The position numbers and the translations under genes were made by a program. Below, one piece after another: positions 27,415-35,082 of a stretch of DNA of 51,058 nucleotides. The notes under the pieces are model-generated. The model was not told the origin of the DNA and searched no databases. It saw only the letters and a program-made list of their open reading frames with translations. How positions within the stretch are numbered: position 1 is the stretch's first letter; each line of letters opens with the position of its first letter. Origin of the DNA: G963674505 sp964575975 (GTDB lineage: Bacteria > Desulfobacterota > Desulfobacteria > Desulfobacterales > SKZT01); the NCBI GenBank assembly GCA_964575975.1, contig CAZNTU010000013.1:1-51058 (forward strand), in the 5' to 3' direction.

Positions 27415-27644
27415 TTTTACCCACCATTTTCCGTCCTGTTCATAAGCGGGCGTACCTATCATATTTTTCGAACTTGCAAAAGCGCAATCCGCAACAGCTT
27501 GACAAGAATCCGATTTTTCAACAGATTTTCGTACCTTTAAAATCGGACCGACCTTTTCTTTCGAATTTTCCCGAAGCAAAAGGTCTCGATATTGTGCGAC
27601 TTCAATGTTCAAACTCTCGACAAATCGCGCGGGAGGAAAAACAA

Positions 27645-29114
27645 TTGCCGATCAAGGAACTTACGGAAAGGGTGGCGCAAAAGCACGCGCTGCTTGCCGG
27701 CATCAGGGACGAAATCTCCAAGGTGCTCGTGGGCCAACGGGCCCTTGTGCAGGGACTTCTCATAGGCCTTTTCACCAAGGGTCACGTGTTGATAGAAGGG
27801 GTGCCGGGGCTTGCCAAGACAAGCGCCGTGCGAGCCTTGGCCGCGACCGTCCACGCGGATTTCAAGCGGATACCATTCACGCCGGACCTGCTGCCCGCAG
27901 ACCTGATCGGCACGGAGGTCTATCTTCCGAAAACAGGCGAATTCACGATCAAAAAAGGTCCGATTTTCCACAACATCATCTTGGCCGACGAAATCAACCG
28001 CGCTCCATCCAAAGTGCAGTCGGCCCTTTTGGAGGCCATGCAGGAGCGGCAAGTGACGATCGGAAGGGAAACTTTCGTACTGGACGATCCCTTTCTGGTG
28101 CTTGCCACGCAGAACCCGATCGAGCAAGAAGGCGCCTATCCCCTTCCCGAAGCCCAAGTGGACCGGTTCATGCTGAAGATCGTGATTATCGTGATCGACT
28201 ACCCCTCCATGGAAGAGGAGAAGCAGATCATGAACCGCGTCGGGTTCGAAAACCCCTTCGACATCCGGCCGATTATCGACTCCGGCCGAATCAACGAAAT
28301 CGCCGCTTTGATCAAGGAAATCCACATGGAGGAGAAGCTCAAGGAATATGTCGTTCACTTGGTTTTCGCCACTCGAAATCCCGCTCAATACAAGATAGAC
28401 ATCGCCAATTACATTCAGTACGGCGCTTCTCCGAGGGCCACGATCTTTTTGAGTTTGGCGGCAAGAGCGTACGTGTTTTTGCAGGACAGGGCCTACGTGA
28501 CTCCCCAGGACATTAAGACCGTGGCGCCGGACGTCTTGCGGCACCGCATCATTTTGTCCTATGAAGCCGAAGCGGAGGACGTCACGACCGATTTCGCCGG
28601 AGGAAGCCGCGTTGAAAACGCTGGGGAAAATAAGGGACCTTATGGATATCGACGGGAAAGCCTTTTATTTCCGGCTGACTCTCGCTTTGAGAGGGTACGT
28701 CGAGGGAAAATATTCGGTAAACGCCGCCGAGATGACAACCGAGGAGCTTGCGCCCGTTTTGAAATCGCTTCGGATAGACGAGGAACTCGAAACCGGAGCG
28801 CTCTGTCTCTTCGACTACAGCGATCCGGTAAAGTACGCCGACGCCGTTGCCGAAAGAGCGAAAATGGAAAACCACTTCAAGTTCGTCCGGTATTTCGTCA
28901 AATCCACGGCCGAAAATTCGTTCCGACAAGACGCATCCCCGGGGGAGGCGAGAGTCGCGACTGGAAACGACTTGGCCGAGGGGAATTCGGAGAGCGCGTA
29001 GCATGTTCAGATTCGCGTCGCCATGGTTTTTCCTGCTCCTGCTCGCTCTTGCCGCGGCAATCGTTTCGCGTTCACGAAAAAGAACGCATCCGGCATTGGG
29101 TCTTTCAAGCGTAG
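27645..29114 (+). CDS. MoxR-type AAA ATPase with an out-of-frame C-terminal tail
   Basis: The real part is about 315 residues (27645 to about 28590). It has TTG start with GGGAGG 8 bases upstream, Walker A EGVPGLAKTS, Walker B IILADEINR and the MoxR signature QNPIEQEGAYPLPEAQ, then the lid with YEAEAEDVTT. Family members normally stop some 15-20 residues later. Here sequence similarity ends at about 28590, and the frame continues for about 170 Arg-rich residues that are the shadow of the next gene. The breakpoint joins this gene to the C-terminal part of a DUF4381-like protein in another frame. MoxR proteins are chaperone-like partners of VWA proteins. The missing DUF58 gene normally follows. 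Confidence 0.8.
   Translation: MPIKELTERVAQKHALLAGIRDEISKVLVGQRALVQGLLIGLFTKGHVLIEGVPGLAKTSAVRALAATVHADFKRIPFTPDLLPADLIGTEVYLPKTGEFTIKKGPIFHNIILADEINRAPSKVQSALLEAMQERQVTIGRETFVLDDPFLVLATQNPIEQEGAYPLPEAQVDRFMLKIVIIVIDYPSMEEEKQIMNRVGFENPFDIRPIIDSGRINEIAALIKEIHMEEKLKEYVVHLVFATRNPAQYKIDIANYIQYGASPRATIFLSLAARAYVFLQDRAYVTPQDIKTVAPDVLRHRIILSYEAEAEDVTTDFAGGSRVENAGENKGPYGYRRESLLFPADSRFERVRRGKIFGKRRRDDNRGACARFEIASDRRGTRNRSALSLRLQRSGKVRRRRCRKSENGKPLQVRPVFRQIHGRKFVPTRRIPGGGESRDWKRLGRGEFGERVACSDSRRHGFSCSCSLLPRQSFRVHEKERIRHWVFQA
28594..29001 (+). pseudogene. C-terminal part of a DUF4381/BatD-like protein
   Basis: About 135 residues from SPEEAALKTLGKIRDL onward, with FYFRLTLALRGYVEGKYSV and MTTEELAPVLKSL. 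That pattern ends DUF4381 proteins of moxR/Bat operons. The N-terminal half with the membrane helix is gone. The frame can start at ATG 28561, but the first ten residues are the moxR sequence read in another frame. Together this indicates a deletion that removed the DUF58 gene and the front of DUF4381. Confidence 0.6.
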
Positions 29115-30191
29115 GATCGGCAAAGATCGCGAAGGAATCTTTCGCTCTGAAAATCTTCAAGGTCCTGCTTCTTCTGAAGTACGGCGCCTTTTGCCTGATG
29201 GTCGCTGCGATGGCCCGTCCCCAGCTGGGGACGCAACAGACCGAAATCGAGACCAAAGGCGTCAACATCGTACTCGCCCTTGACATATCCGAAAGTATGA
29301 GGGCCATGGATTTCAAGAGGGGCGGCAGGAACACCGACCGTTTGGAAGCCGTGAAAGGCGTCGCGCGGGATTTCATAAAAAAAGAACCGGCGACAGGATC
29401 GGAATGGTGGTGTTCGGCTCCAACGCGCCTATACGCAACTCCCTCTCACAAGGGACTACGGCGCCGTCGAATACGTGCTGGAGCGCCTCGAGATCGGGGC
29501 GGTCGGCAAAAGGACGACTATCGGGGACGCTATCGGAATATCCTTGAAACGCCTCGAGGACGTCGAAAGCAAGTCCAATATCGTGATCCTGCTTACGGAC
29601 GGACGCAGCAACAGCGGCAGGCTGACACCCGAGGAGGCCGCCGAGATAGCGTTCGCCAAGGGGGTTAAAATATACGCCGTCGCTAAGACCAAAGTGGAAT
29701 TTACCGGGCGCGATATTCTTCCTTTGAAGAAAAGTTTGGACGCTCTCGAATCGGAAAAGACGATTCCCATGCCCATGTTCATTTTGTATCTTTTGATTCC
29801 ATCGCTTTTATACTTCGCGCTTTTAGGATTTTTCCGCCTGACGCGCAAAAAGGACGATCCGGCGGAAACAATGGCCCGGCGGGCCGAAAAAGCTTTAAAA
29901 GAGGCGAAAAATTGCCGGGACGCCCCCGAAGATCGTCTTGTCTTGCTTTACCGGGCGCTGGTTTTCTCCATTTTAGCCAAGGGCGGCTTCAAGGGAGAAT
30001 CCCTGACATATGCGGAAGCCAAGGAGATTTTGGCGAAGAAATCCGTGGATTCCGACATCGCCAGCGAGACGACGAGCCTTCTTATGAGAATCGAGTCGGT
30101 CCGTTACGGCGGCGCGACAAAGGAACCGAAAGCCATCGACGAACTTTGGCGCGACATCTCGAAAACGGTCTCAAATCTGGCGCGCCAATGA
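29003..30191 (+). pseudogene. BatA-like VWA N-terminus joined to a BatD-like C-terminus, with two frameshifts
   Basis: Read as one gene it begins as BatA: membrane helix, then ARPQLGTQQTEI and the MIDAS start DISESM. After an A-run at about 29376-29383 the frame must shift by one (to GDRIGMVVFGSNA), and again near 29426 (to AYTQLPLTRDYG) to continue through VVERLEIG and the VWA motif LLTDGRSNSG. After IYAV near 29685 the similarity changes: FTGRDILPLKKSLDALES, a membrane helix and a helical end (LVLLYRALVFSILAKGG) match the C-terminal part of BatD. The remainder of BatA, BatB, BatC and most of BatD are missing. The stop overlaps the next start by ATGA at 30188-30191. Confidence 0.65.
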
Positions 30192-31060
30192 ATTCGAAAA
30201 AAATGAAAAAGCGAAACTCGTCGAAAAGACCCGAAAACGAGGCAACGCCCGCACATGTCCGGTCAAGGCCGCCGATGCGATCATTCCTACCAACTCATCC
30301 AATGTTGGTAGGAATGATATTGGCGGTCGCGGTCTGGTTCGTCTTGTTTCCGCATTGTCGTGTTTCGGCCCGGGATTCTGCTTCGAGCCTCGATTTCCTC
30401 GACGGCCTCGCCCATTACCGGAAAAGCGAATTCGGAAGGGCGGCGGAGGCATTCGAACGCGTCGCGAACGGCAAGCTCTTCTACAATTTGGGAAACGCCT
30501 ATCTGAAATCCGGCGAACTGGGACGGGCCGTTCATTGGTACGAAAGAGCGCACCGTCTGACACCCGACGACTCCGATTTGAAATTCAACCCGGATTACGC
30601 TCGCTCTCTTGTCAAGGACTCGCGGGAAGAAAAAAGGTCGGCGCTGGCGAGAGTGCTTTTCTTTTCTCGAGAGTCGTTCGGTCCGACAACCGTACAATAC
30701 GGCGCGATATTCGCCAATCTTGCTTTCTGGATACTTCTGACCTTAAAAAGAATCGAGTCGATTTCCTGGCGGCGAGCCGCAGTTCTGAAGGTTTTGCGAT
30801 ATATCTCTTTCCTTGCGGCCCTCGTCTTTACCCTTAAGGTCCTTCCCGGCCACTATGTGGAAAATCATCGCAAAAGCGGCGTCGTAATTTCCGAGAAAGT
30901 TTCCGTCCGTTCAGGGCTTGAAGATGATTCCACGGAATTTTTCGTTCTTCATGCCGGAACGAAAGTAATGATCCAAAAAGAAGCCGAGAATCATTACCGC
31001 ATAATTTTCTCCGAAGATAAATTCGGCTGGCCGAAAAAAAGGGAGGCAGCCATTATTTAG
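30188..31060 (+). CDS. BatE-like TPR and SH3 domain protein
   Basis: A 290-residue protein: hydrophobic signal/anchor near residues 35-60, then TPR-type repeats (FLDGLAHYRKSEFGRA, FYNLGNAYLKSGELGRAV, WYERAHRLTPDD), two membrane helices (about 175-215), and a C-terminal bacterial SH3 domain (VVISEKVSVRSG ... GWPKK). The architecture is that of BatE, the last gene of Bat operons. Between the first two repeats the spacer looks a few residues short compared with usual BatE. The first 38 codons include a perfect hairpin (30280-30318) and the ATG at 30303, immediately before the hydrophobic segment, is an alternative start. Confidence 0.7.
   Translation: MNSKKMKKRNSSKRPENEATPAHVRSRPPMRSFLPTHPMLVGMILAVAVWFVLFPHCRVSARDSASSLDFLDGLAHYRKSEFGRAAEAFERVANGKLFYNLGNAYLKSGELGRAVHWYERAHRLTPDDSDLKFNPDYARSLVKDSREEKRSALARVLFFSRESFGPTTVQYGAIFANLAFWILLTLKRIESISWRRAAVLKVLRYISFLAALVFTLKVLPGHYVENHRKSGVVISEKVSVRSGLEDDSTEFFVLHAGTKVMIQKEAENHYRIIFSEDKFGWPKKREAAII
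30280..30318. repeat. Perfect 15-bp inverted repeat in the BatE-like gene
   Basis: ATCATTCCTACCAAC (30280-30294) and GTTGGTAGGAATGAT (30304-30318) are exact reverse complements separated by 9 bases. The second arm contains the alternative ATG start (30303-30305). In RNA this would be a very stable hairpin near the translation start. It may be a regulatory structure or a palindromic insertion. Confidence 0.6.
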
Positions 31061-31274
31061 ACGATAAATTTGCGCAACGGATAAGCCGATCGGGTTGGTC
31101 GCGGACGAGGTCGCATTGAAAAAAAGCGGTCGAAGGAATCGGCTGACAATCCAATCCCTCAAAACCAAATATCGGCATCTATTTTGTTGACTATCCCGAC
31201 ACAATGATGTTATGGATGAAAAAAAATACGGCAGGCTTGTTATTCACTTGGTGCGGCTTAATGGAGGATCGCTG

Positions 31275-32555
31275 ATGAGACGGTTACTTCGGATGGTTCG
31301 GATATGGTTGGCGCTTTTGATCGTGTTTTGGGGATTTACCGCTGCCCCGATCGATTCCTCGGCTCAAATGGACTCCGTAAAGGTCGGAATCAACGTACCT
31401 CTTACCGGCTCTTACTCCGACCAGGGCCAGGACGAGGAAAAGGCCTATAAACTGGCGACCGAAAGGCTCAATTCCCGAGGCGGCTTGCTCGGCAGACAGA
31501 TTGAGCTTGTGATAAAAGACACGAAAACCAACCCGAAGGTCGCGGAGCAAAACGCTCTGGAAATGATAACGGACCACGATGTCGCGATGATTACCGGCGG
31601 TTCGAGCAGCGACGCGGCGATCGCGCAAAGCGACGTTTGCCAGAAACACGGGGTTGTCTACATGGCCGCCCTCACCCACTCCAACGCAACGACGGGTCAC
31701 ATGCACAGGGGCAAATTCAGCACCGTGCAAAAAGCCCACCGCCACACGTTCAGGTGGTATTTCAACGCCTGGATGACCAGCAAGGCGCTTACGCCCTTCA
31801 TGATCAAAAATTTCGGAAACAAGGCGAAATATTTCTACATCACCTCCGATTACACGTGGGGACACACATTGGAGGAATCCATGAGAAGGGCCACGGAACT
31901 TGCCGGCGCCGAAACTCTTGGAGCCGAACTCACGCCCCTCGGCGAAAAAAGATACGAGAATCTTCTTGAAAAGGCCGGCGATTCGGGAGCCCAAGTGCTG
32001 ATCCTGGTACTTTTCGGAGAAGACATGGTTTACGCACTGAAACAGGCCGCGGACATGGGCCTCAAAACGAAAATGAACATCGTCGTCCCGCTCATGGAAC
32101 TGAACATGGCCCACGGCGTCGGCAAAAAAGCCATCGAGGGAATCATATCCACCAAAAATTGGTACTGGGGACTTAAGGACAGATATCCCGGTTCCAAGGA
32201 ATTCGTGGACGCCTTTTTGGAAAAGTACAAAAAAGCGCCGGGCTCCGCAGCGGCGTCAGCCTGGGTCGCTTTGAACGAGTGGGCTGCGGCTGTCGAACGA
32301 GCAGGATCTTTCTCGTCCGATGCGGTGATAAAGGCCTTGGAAGGGCATAAATTCGTTTTGTTAAAAGACGAAGAGGAATGGAGATCCTGGGACCATCAGG
32401 CTGTAAGCTCTGTCTATGTAGTGCGGGGAAAAGCGGCGAGCCAGTCCAAAAACGAATGGGACCTGCTCGAAATAATCGCGGAATACAAAGGGGTAGATGT
32501 CATGAGAACGAGAGAGGAAAACCCGGTGATTTTGGAAAAACTATCCTCGGAATAA
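31275..32555 (+). CDS. Periplasmic binding protein of the branched-chain amino acid/amide type
   Basis: A 426-residue Peripla_BP_6-family ligand-binding protein. The start at 31275 has GGAGG 7 bases upstream. The signal peptide ends about SSAQ, then VKVGINVPLTGSYSDQGQDEEKAYKLA and RLNSRGGLLGR are typical. GGSSSDAAIAQ and THSNATTG line the ligand cleft. No permease or ATPase genes are near. It heads the signalling cluster 32686-39560, so it may act as a ligand sensor rather than a transporter part (inference). Confidence 0.85.
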   Translation: MRRLLRMVRIWLALLIVFWGFTAAPIDSSAQMDSVKVGINVPLTGSYSDQGQDEEKAYKLATERLNSRGGLLGRQIELVIKDTKTNPKVAEQNALEMITDHDVAMITGGSSSDAAIAQSDVCQKHGVVYMAALTHSNATTGHMHRGKFSTVQKAHRHTFRWYFNAWMTSKALTPFMIKNFGNKAKYFYITSDYTWGHTLEESMRRATELAGAETLGAELTPLGEKRYENLLEKAGDSGAQVLILVLFGEDMVYALKQAADMGLKTKMNIVVPLMELNMAHGVGKKAIEGIISTKNWYWGLKDRYPGSKEFVDAFLEKYKKAPGSAAASAWVALNEWAAAVERAGSFSSDAVIKALEGHKFVLLKDEEEWRSWDHQAVSSVYVVRGKAASQSKNEWDLLEIIAEYKGVDVMRTREENPVILEKLSSE

Positions 32556-32571
32556 TCCCGACGAAGAATTT

Positions 32572-32609
32572 CAAGCTTCCTTGAACGCGAACGAAGCGAA
32601 CGAAGCTTG
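32572..32609 (+). repeat. Inverted repeat between binding-protein and roadblock genes
   Basis: CAAGCTTC (32572-32579) and GAAGCTTG (32602-32609) form an 8-bp stem with a 22-base loop that contains the tandem GAACGAAGC repeat. It is followed by ATTAAAAATA rather than a U-run. This could be a partial terminator or attenuator separating the binding-protein gene from the cluster. Confidence 0.4.
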
Positions 32610-32685
32610 ATTAAAAATATGCGAAATCTTCAATGTCAACCATGAGTCGCAAAACTTAAATCAGAAAAAAACAGGAGGTCGATAA

Positions 32686-33090
32686 TTGTCTTATACCCTC
32701 GGACAAAAACAGCTTGACAACATTGAAGGGATTCTCCACAAGGATCTCATTGATTTGGGAGTTCAATGCGTCTTCCTTATCGATATGGCCGGAAACATCA
32801 TCGCCGACCTTCACAGCGGGGAAATGGTTCACGACGTCTATTCCCTGGCAGCCTTGGCCGCCGGCAACTTCGGGGCCGTAAGCGCCATGGCGAGAATCAT
32901 CGGAGAAGACGAATTCTCTCTTCTCTTCCATAAAGGCAAAAACGAAAACATACATTTCAGCAAAGTTTCCCAAGATTTCCTTCTGATCACCATTTTCGGC
33001 AACCAAGTCTCGCTGGGCTTTTTAAGATTGAAAGTCACCGAGGCTATCGACAAAATCCAAGGAATATTGGAAACGTCCCAACCGGATTGA
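32686..33090 (+). CDS. Roadblock/LC7 (MglB-like) regulator of a small GTPase
   Basis: A 134-residue roadblock-fold protein. It starts with TTG, preceded by AGGAGG 7 bases upstream. Roadblock signature: VQCVFLIDMAGNIIADL near 26-42 followed by helices and a central strand set. In the MglAB system MglB is the GTPase-activating protein and polarity partner of MglA. Directly adjacent to an MglA-type GTPase gene (their frames overlap by 4 bases if the GTPase used the alternative start at 33087). Confidence 0.75.
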   Translation: MSYTLGQKQLDNIEGILHKDLIDLGVQCVFLIDMAGNIIADLHSGEMVHDVYSLAALAAGNFGAVSAMARIIGEDEFSLLFHKGKNENIHFSKVSQDFLLITIFGNQVSLGFLRLKVTEAIDKIQGILETSQPD

Positions 33091-33167
33091 TTTGTTTTCG
33101 ATTTCGCTATAAAGGCGCTTGCTGGCAAAAAGATTATTCCACGTTTCATTTTTTCGGGTATTCGTCC

Positions 33168-33773
33168 ATGGCATTCATCAATCAGAAAAGAAAAGAAGTT
33201 CAAGTCAAAATCGTATATTACGGCCCTGGAAGGGGCGGAAAAACAACGAACCTCGAATTTATTTATAAAAAGTTCAACGATAGAATCAAGACGGAAATGG
33301 TGGCTATAAAAACCCATGGAGACCGGACCCTCTTTTTCGATTTTCTTCCATTCAATATCGGCAAAATCAAAGGGTACGACATAAAAATCCAGTTGTACAC
33401 CGTTCCGGGACAAGTCAAGTACAATGCAACCAGATCCCTGGTTCTTCGAGGTGTAGACGGGATTGTTTTCGTCGCGGACGCCATGGCCGTCCGCAAGGAA
33501 AAAAACTTGGCGTCCCTAAAAAATCTCCAGGAAAACTTGGAACTCTATAAAAAAAGCATCTTCAAAATTCCATTGGTCCTGCAATACAACAAGATGGATT
33601 TGGCCGAACAGGGTATCCCCTTGCTTTCATACGAGACGTTACAGGAAGACCTGAATTCCCAGCTTGACGCACCCGCTTTCAAAGCCAGTGCATTGAAGGG
33701 AATAAACGTTGTTCAAACCATGAAAAAAATCGTTTCCATGACATTGGTTTCCTTGCAAAAGGAACTCGAATAG
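33168..33773 (+). CDS. MglA-type small GTPase
   Basis: A 201-residue Ras-like GTPase of the MglA clade: G1 GPGRGGKTT at 19-27, a switch region with GDRTLFFDFLP, and the diagnostic G3 variant TVPGQ at 78-82 in place of DxxG. G4 is NKMD at 141-144 and SAL in the G5 position (KASALKG). The same TVPGQ substitution marks MglA, which governs cell polarity and gliding in Myxococcus and motility or polarity in other bacteria. The start at 33168 gives the usual length; GTG/ATG alternatives from 33087 would add unlike sequence. It sits between roadblock and coiled-coil genes. Confidence 0.85.
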   Translation: MAFINQKRKEVQVKIVYYGPGRGGKTTNLEFIYKKFNDRIKTEMVAIKTHGDRTLFFDFLPFNIGKIKGYDIKIQLYTVPGQVKYNATRSLVLRGVDGIVFVADAMAVRKEKNLASLKNLQENLELYKKSIFKIPLVLQYNKMDLAEQGIPLLSYETLQEDLNSQLDAPAFKASALKGINVVQTMKKIVSMTLVSLQKELE

Positions 33774-33785
33774 GGAGGATTGTTT

Positions 33786-34439
33786 ATGGCCGACAAATTC
33801 GACAGCTCCATTTCCGCCGAAGTGGAAAGCCGCTTGGAGGAACTTTTTATGGAAGACGAAGCGGTTTTTCAAGATTCCGGCGAGCCATACAGTTCGGGGA
33901 AAAACGAACTGCGGGACCTTAAGGCGATCGTTCTTTCCATCGACTGGGAAATCAACGACGAAATAATGACCAACCTAATGGAACAAATCAAAAAATTGGC
34001 GGTGTTCTATAAAAACGACCGTATTCTCACTCTGTTTCTGCAATTGCTTGGCGCTATCGGAAAATACATCAAGATTAAAAAAAGCGCTTCCCATCCCAAT
34101 TCCATCAAATTGTTGAGTTCCATCTACCATTCGTTTGAAAAAGCGGTTCATTCCAACCTGACGGAAACGGACCGAAAAAAACTGCTACAAGACGAGGTTG
34201 ACCGTTTCAACGAGTTGAAAAGCCAAATATCCATCAGAAAAGAGAGCGTTTCGACTACTAAGCCTCAAGAGACGGCAGGGAAAGTCCCGGCTCCGAAACC
34301 CGCGCCGGTATCCGAGCCGCCGGATAGAACCGAAATGCCTCCGGAATTGAGAGCCGTGCTTGAGGAAATCAAAGAGACTATCAAACAGGAATTCCAGTCG
34401 TTGAAGGAAGAGCTTCGGCTTTGGAGAGACCGTCGATAA
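33786..34439 (+). CDS. Helical protein in the MglA cluster
   Basis: A 217-residue protein of helices: an N-terminal acidic region, LKAIVLSIDWEINDEIMTNL and a hydrophobic helical bundle (about 40-120), a Pro/Ala linker (about 150-180), and an amphipathic tail. It begins 12 bases after the GTPase, with GGAGG 7 bases upstream of the ATG. I recall similar proteins beside MglA in delta-proteobacteria but cannot name a family. The stop at 34437 may be premature: the +1 frame continues as plausible coding sequence into the next gene. Confidence 0.7.
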   Translation: MADKFDSSISAEVESRLEELFMEDEAVFQDSGEPYSSGKNELRDLKAIVLSIDWEINDEIMTNLMEQIKKLAVFYKNDRILTLFLQLLGAIGKYIKIKKSASHPNSIKLLSSIYHSFEKAVHSNLTETDRKKLLQDEVDRFNELKSQISIRKESVSTTKPQETAGKVPAPKPAPVSEPPDRTEMPPELRAVLEEIKETIKQEFQSLKEELRLWRDRR

Positions 34440-34527
34440 ATCCAAAGAACAAATCGACATTATCAAGAACAAACTCAATGAATATGGTTTCAGAGGAAAA
34501 AAATTACGGATAACCGAGGGCTTTGAA

Positions 34528-34998
34528 ATGGAAATCTCTTCCGGCGAAATCTCGGCGCTTGTTTTCAAGCGAGCGATAAAAGGCGACCTTGGCAAATTTT
34601 CCTTCGATAGCCAAATGCTTGCCGTGTTTATGGCCTTGGACGGCAAAAAGCGTTTGGGAACGGTTGCAAAGGAAGTCGGTCTTAACTTGGGAACCATGAG
34701 GGCTGTGATTTCCAGATTGTTGCGCCTGAAACTGATCGAACTGGAAGAAGAAGCCATTGAAGTGCTCGACGGCGATTTTTTGAATTTTCTTAGAAACGAG
34801 CTTTCTTTGGCGATCGGACCATTGGCCGGCGTTCTCATCGAGGATGCCTTCGAAGATTTAGGCTACGGGATCGACCGGTTCCCAAGCCATCGCGCTGCCG
34901 AAATCGTGGAGCTTTTGGCACAGGACATTCAGCGGGAAGAAAAAAAAGCCGATTTCAAAATAAAAATGGTCAAGAAAATGAAAGAAAAAGGCTATTGA
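34528..34998 (+). CDS. Winged-helix/DUF8082-like protein
   Basis: A 156-residue protein. Its first half reads like a small winged-helix domain (LDGKKRLGTVAKEVGL). The second half has GPLAGVLIEDAFEDLGYG and FPSHRAAEIVELLAQDI, resembling the DUF8082 C-terminal domain found in PATAN and receiver proteins. No ribosome site precedes the ATG, and the frame is open for about 34 codons upstream with coding-like composition. So it may be the second half of the preceding gene, split by a frameshift near 34426. Confidence 0.6.
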   Translation: MEISSGEISALVFKRAIKGDLGKFSFDSQMLAVFMALDGKKRLGTVAKEVGLNLGTMRAVISRLLRLKLIELEEEAIEVLDGDFLNFLRNELSLAIGPLAGVLIEDAFEDLGYGIDRFPSHRAAEIVELLAQDIQREEKKADFKIKMVKKMKEKGY

Positions 34999-35082
34999 AA
35001 TTTTCGTCGTAACCCTAACGGGCAAGGGCATCTCTGTCGTCTCCGCGACTGATTCGCGTACAGAATTCAAAGGAGTGCAATT

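Noticed and set aside
31188..31215. Promoter for the binding-protein gene (TTGACT near 31188)
   Set aside because: No -10 box close to consensus at 16-18 bases; TTATGG and TGTTAT are poor or badly spaced.
34410..34440. Programmed +1/-1 ribosomal frameshift site between the two MglA-cluster genes
   Set aside because: No slippery heptamer or downstream structure is evident at the needed point. A simple indel or two separate genes is more economical.
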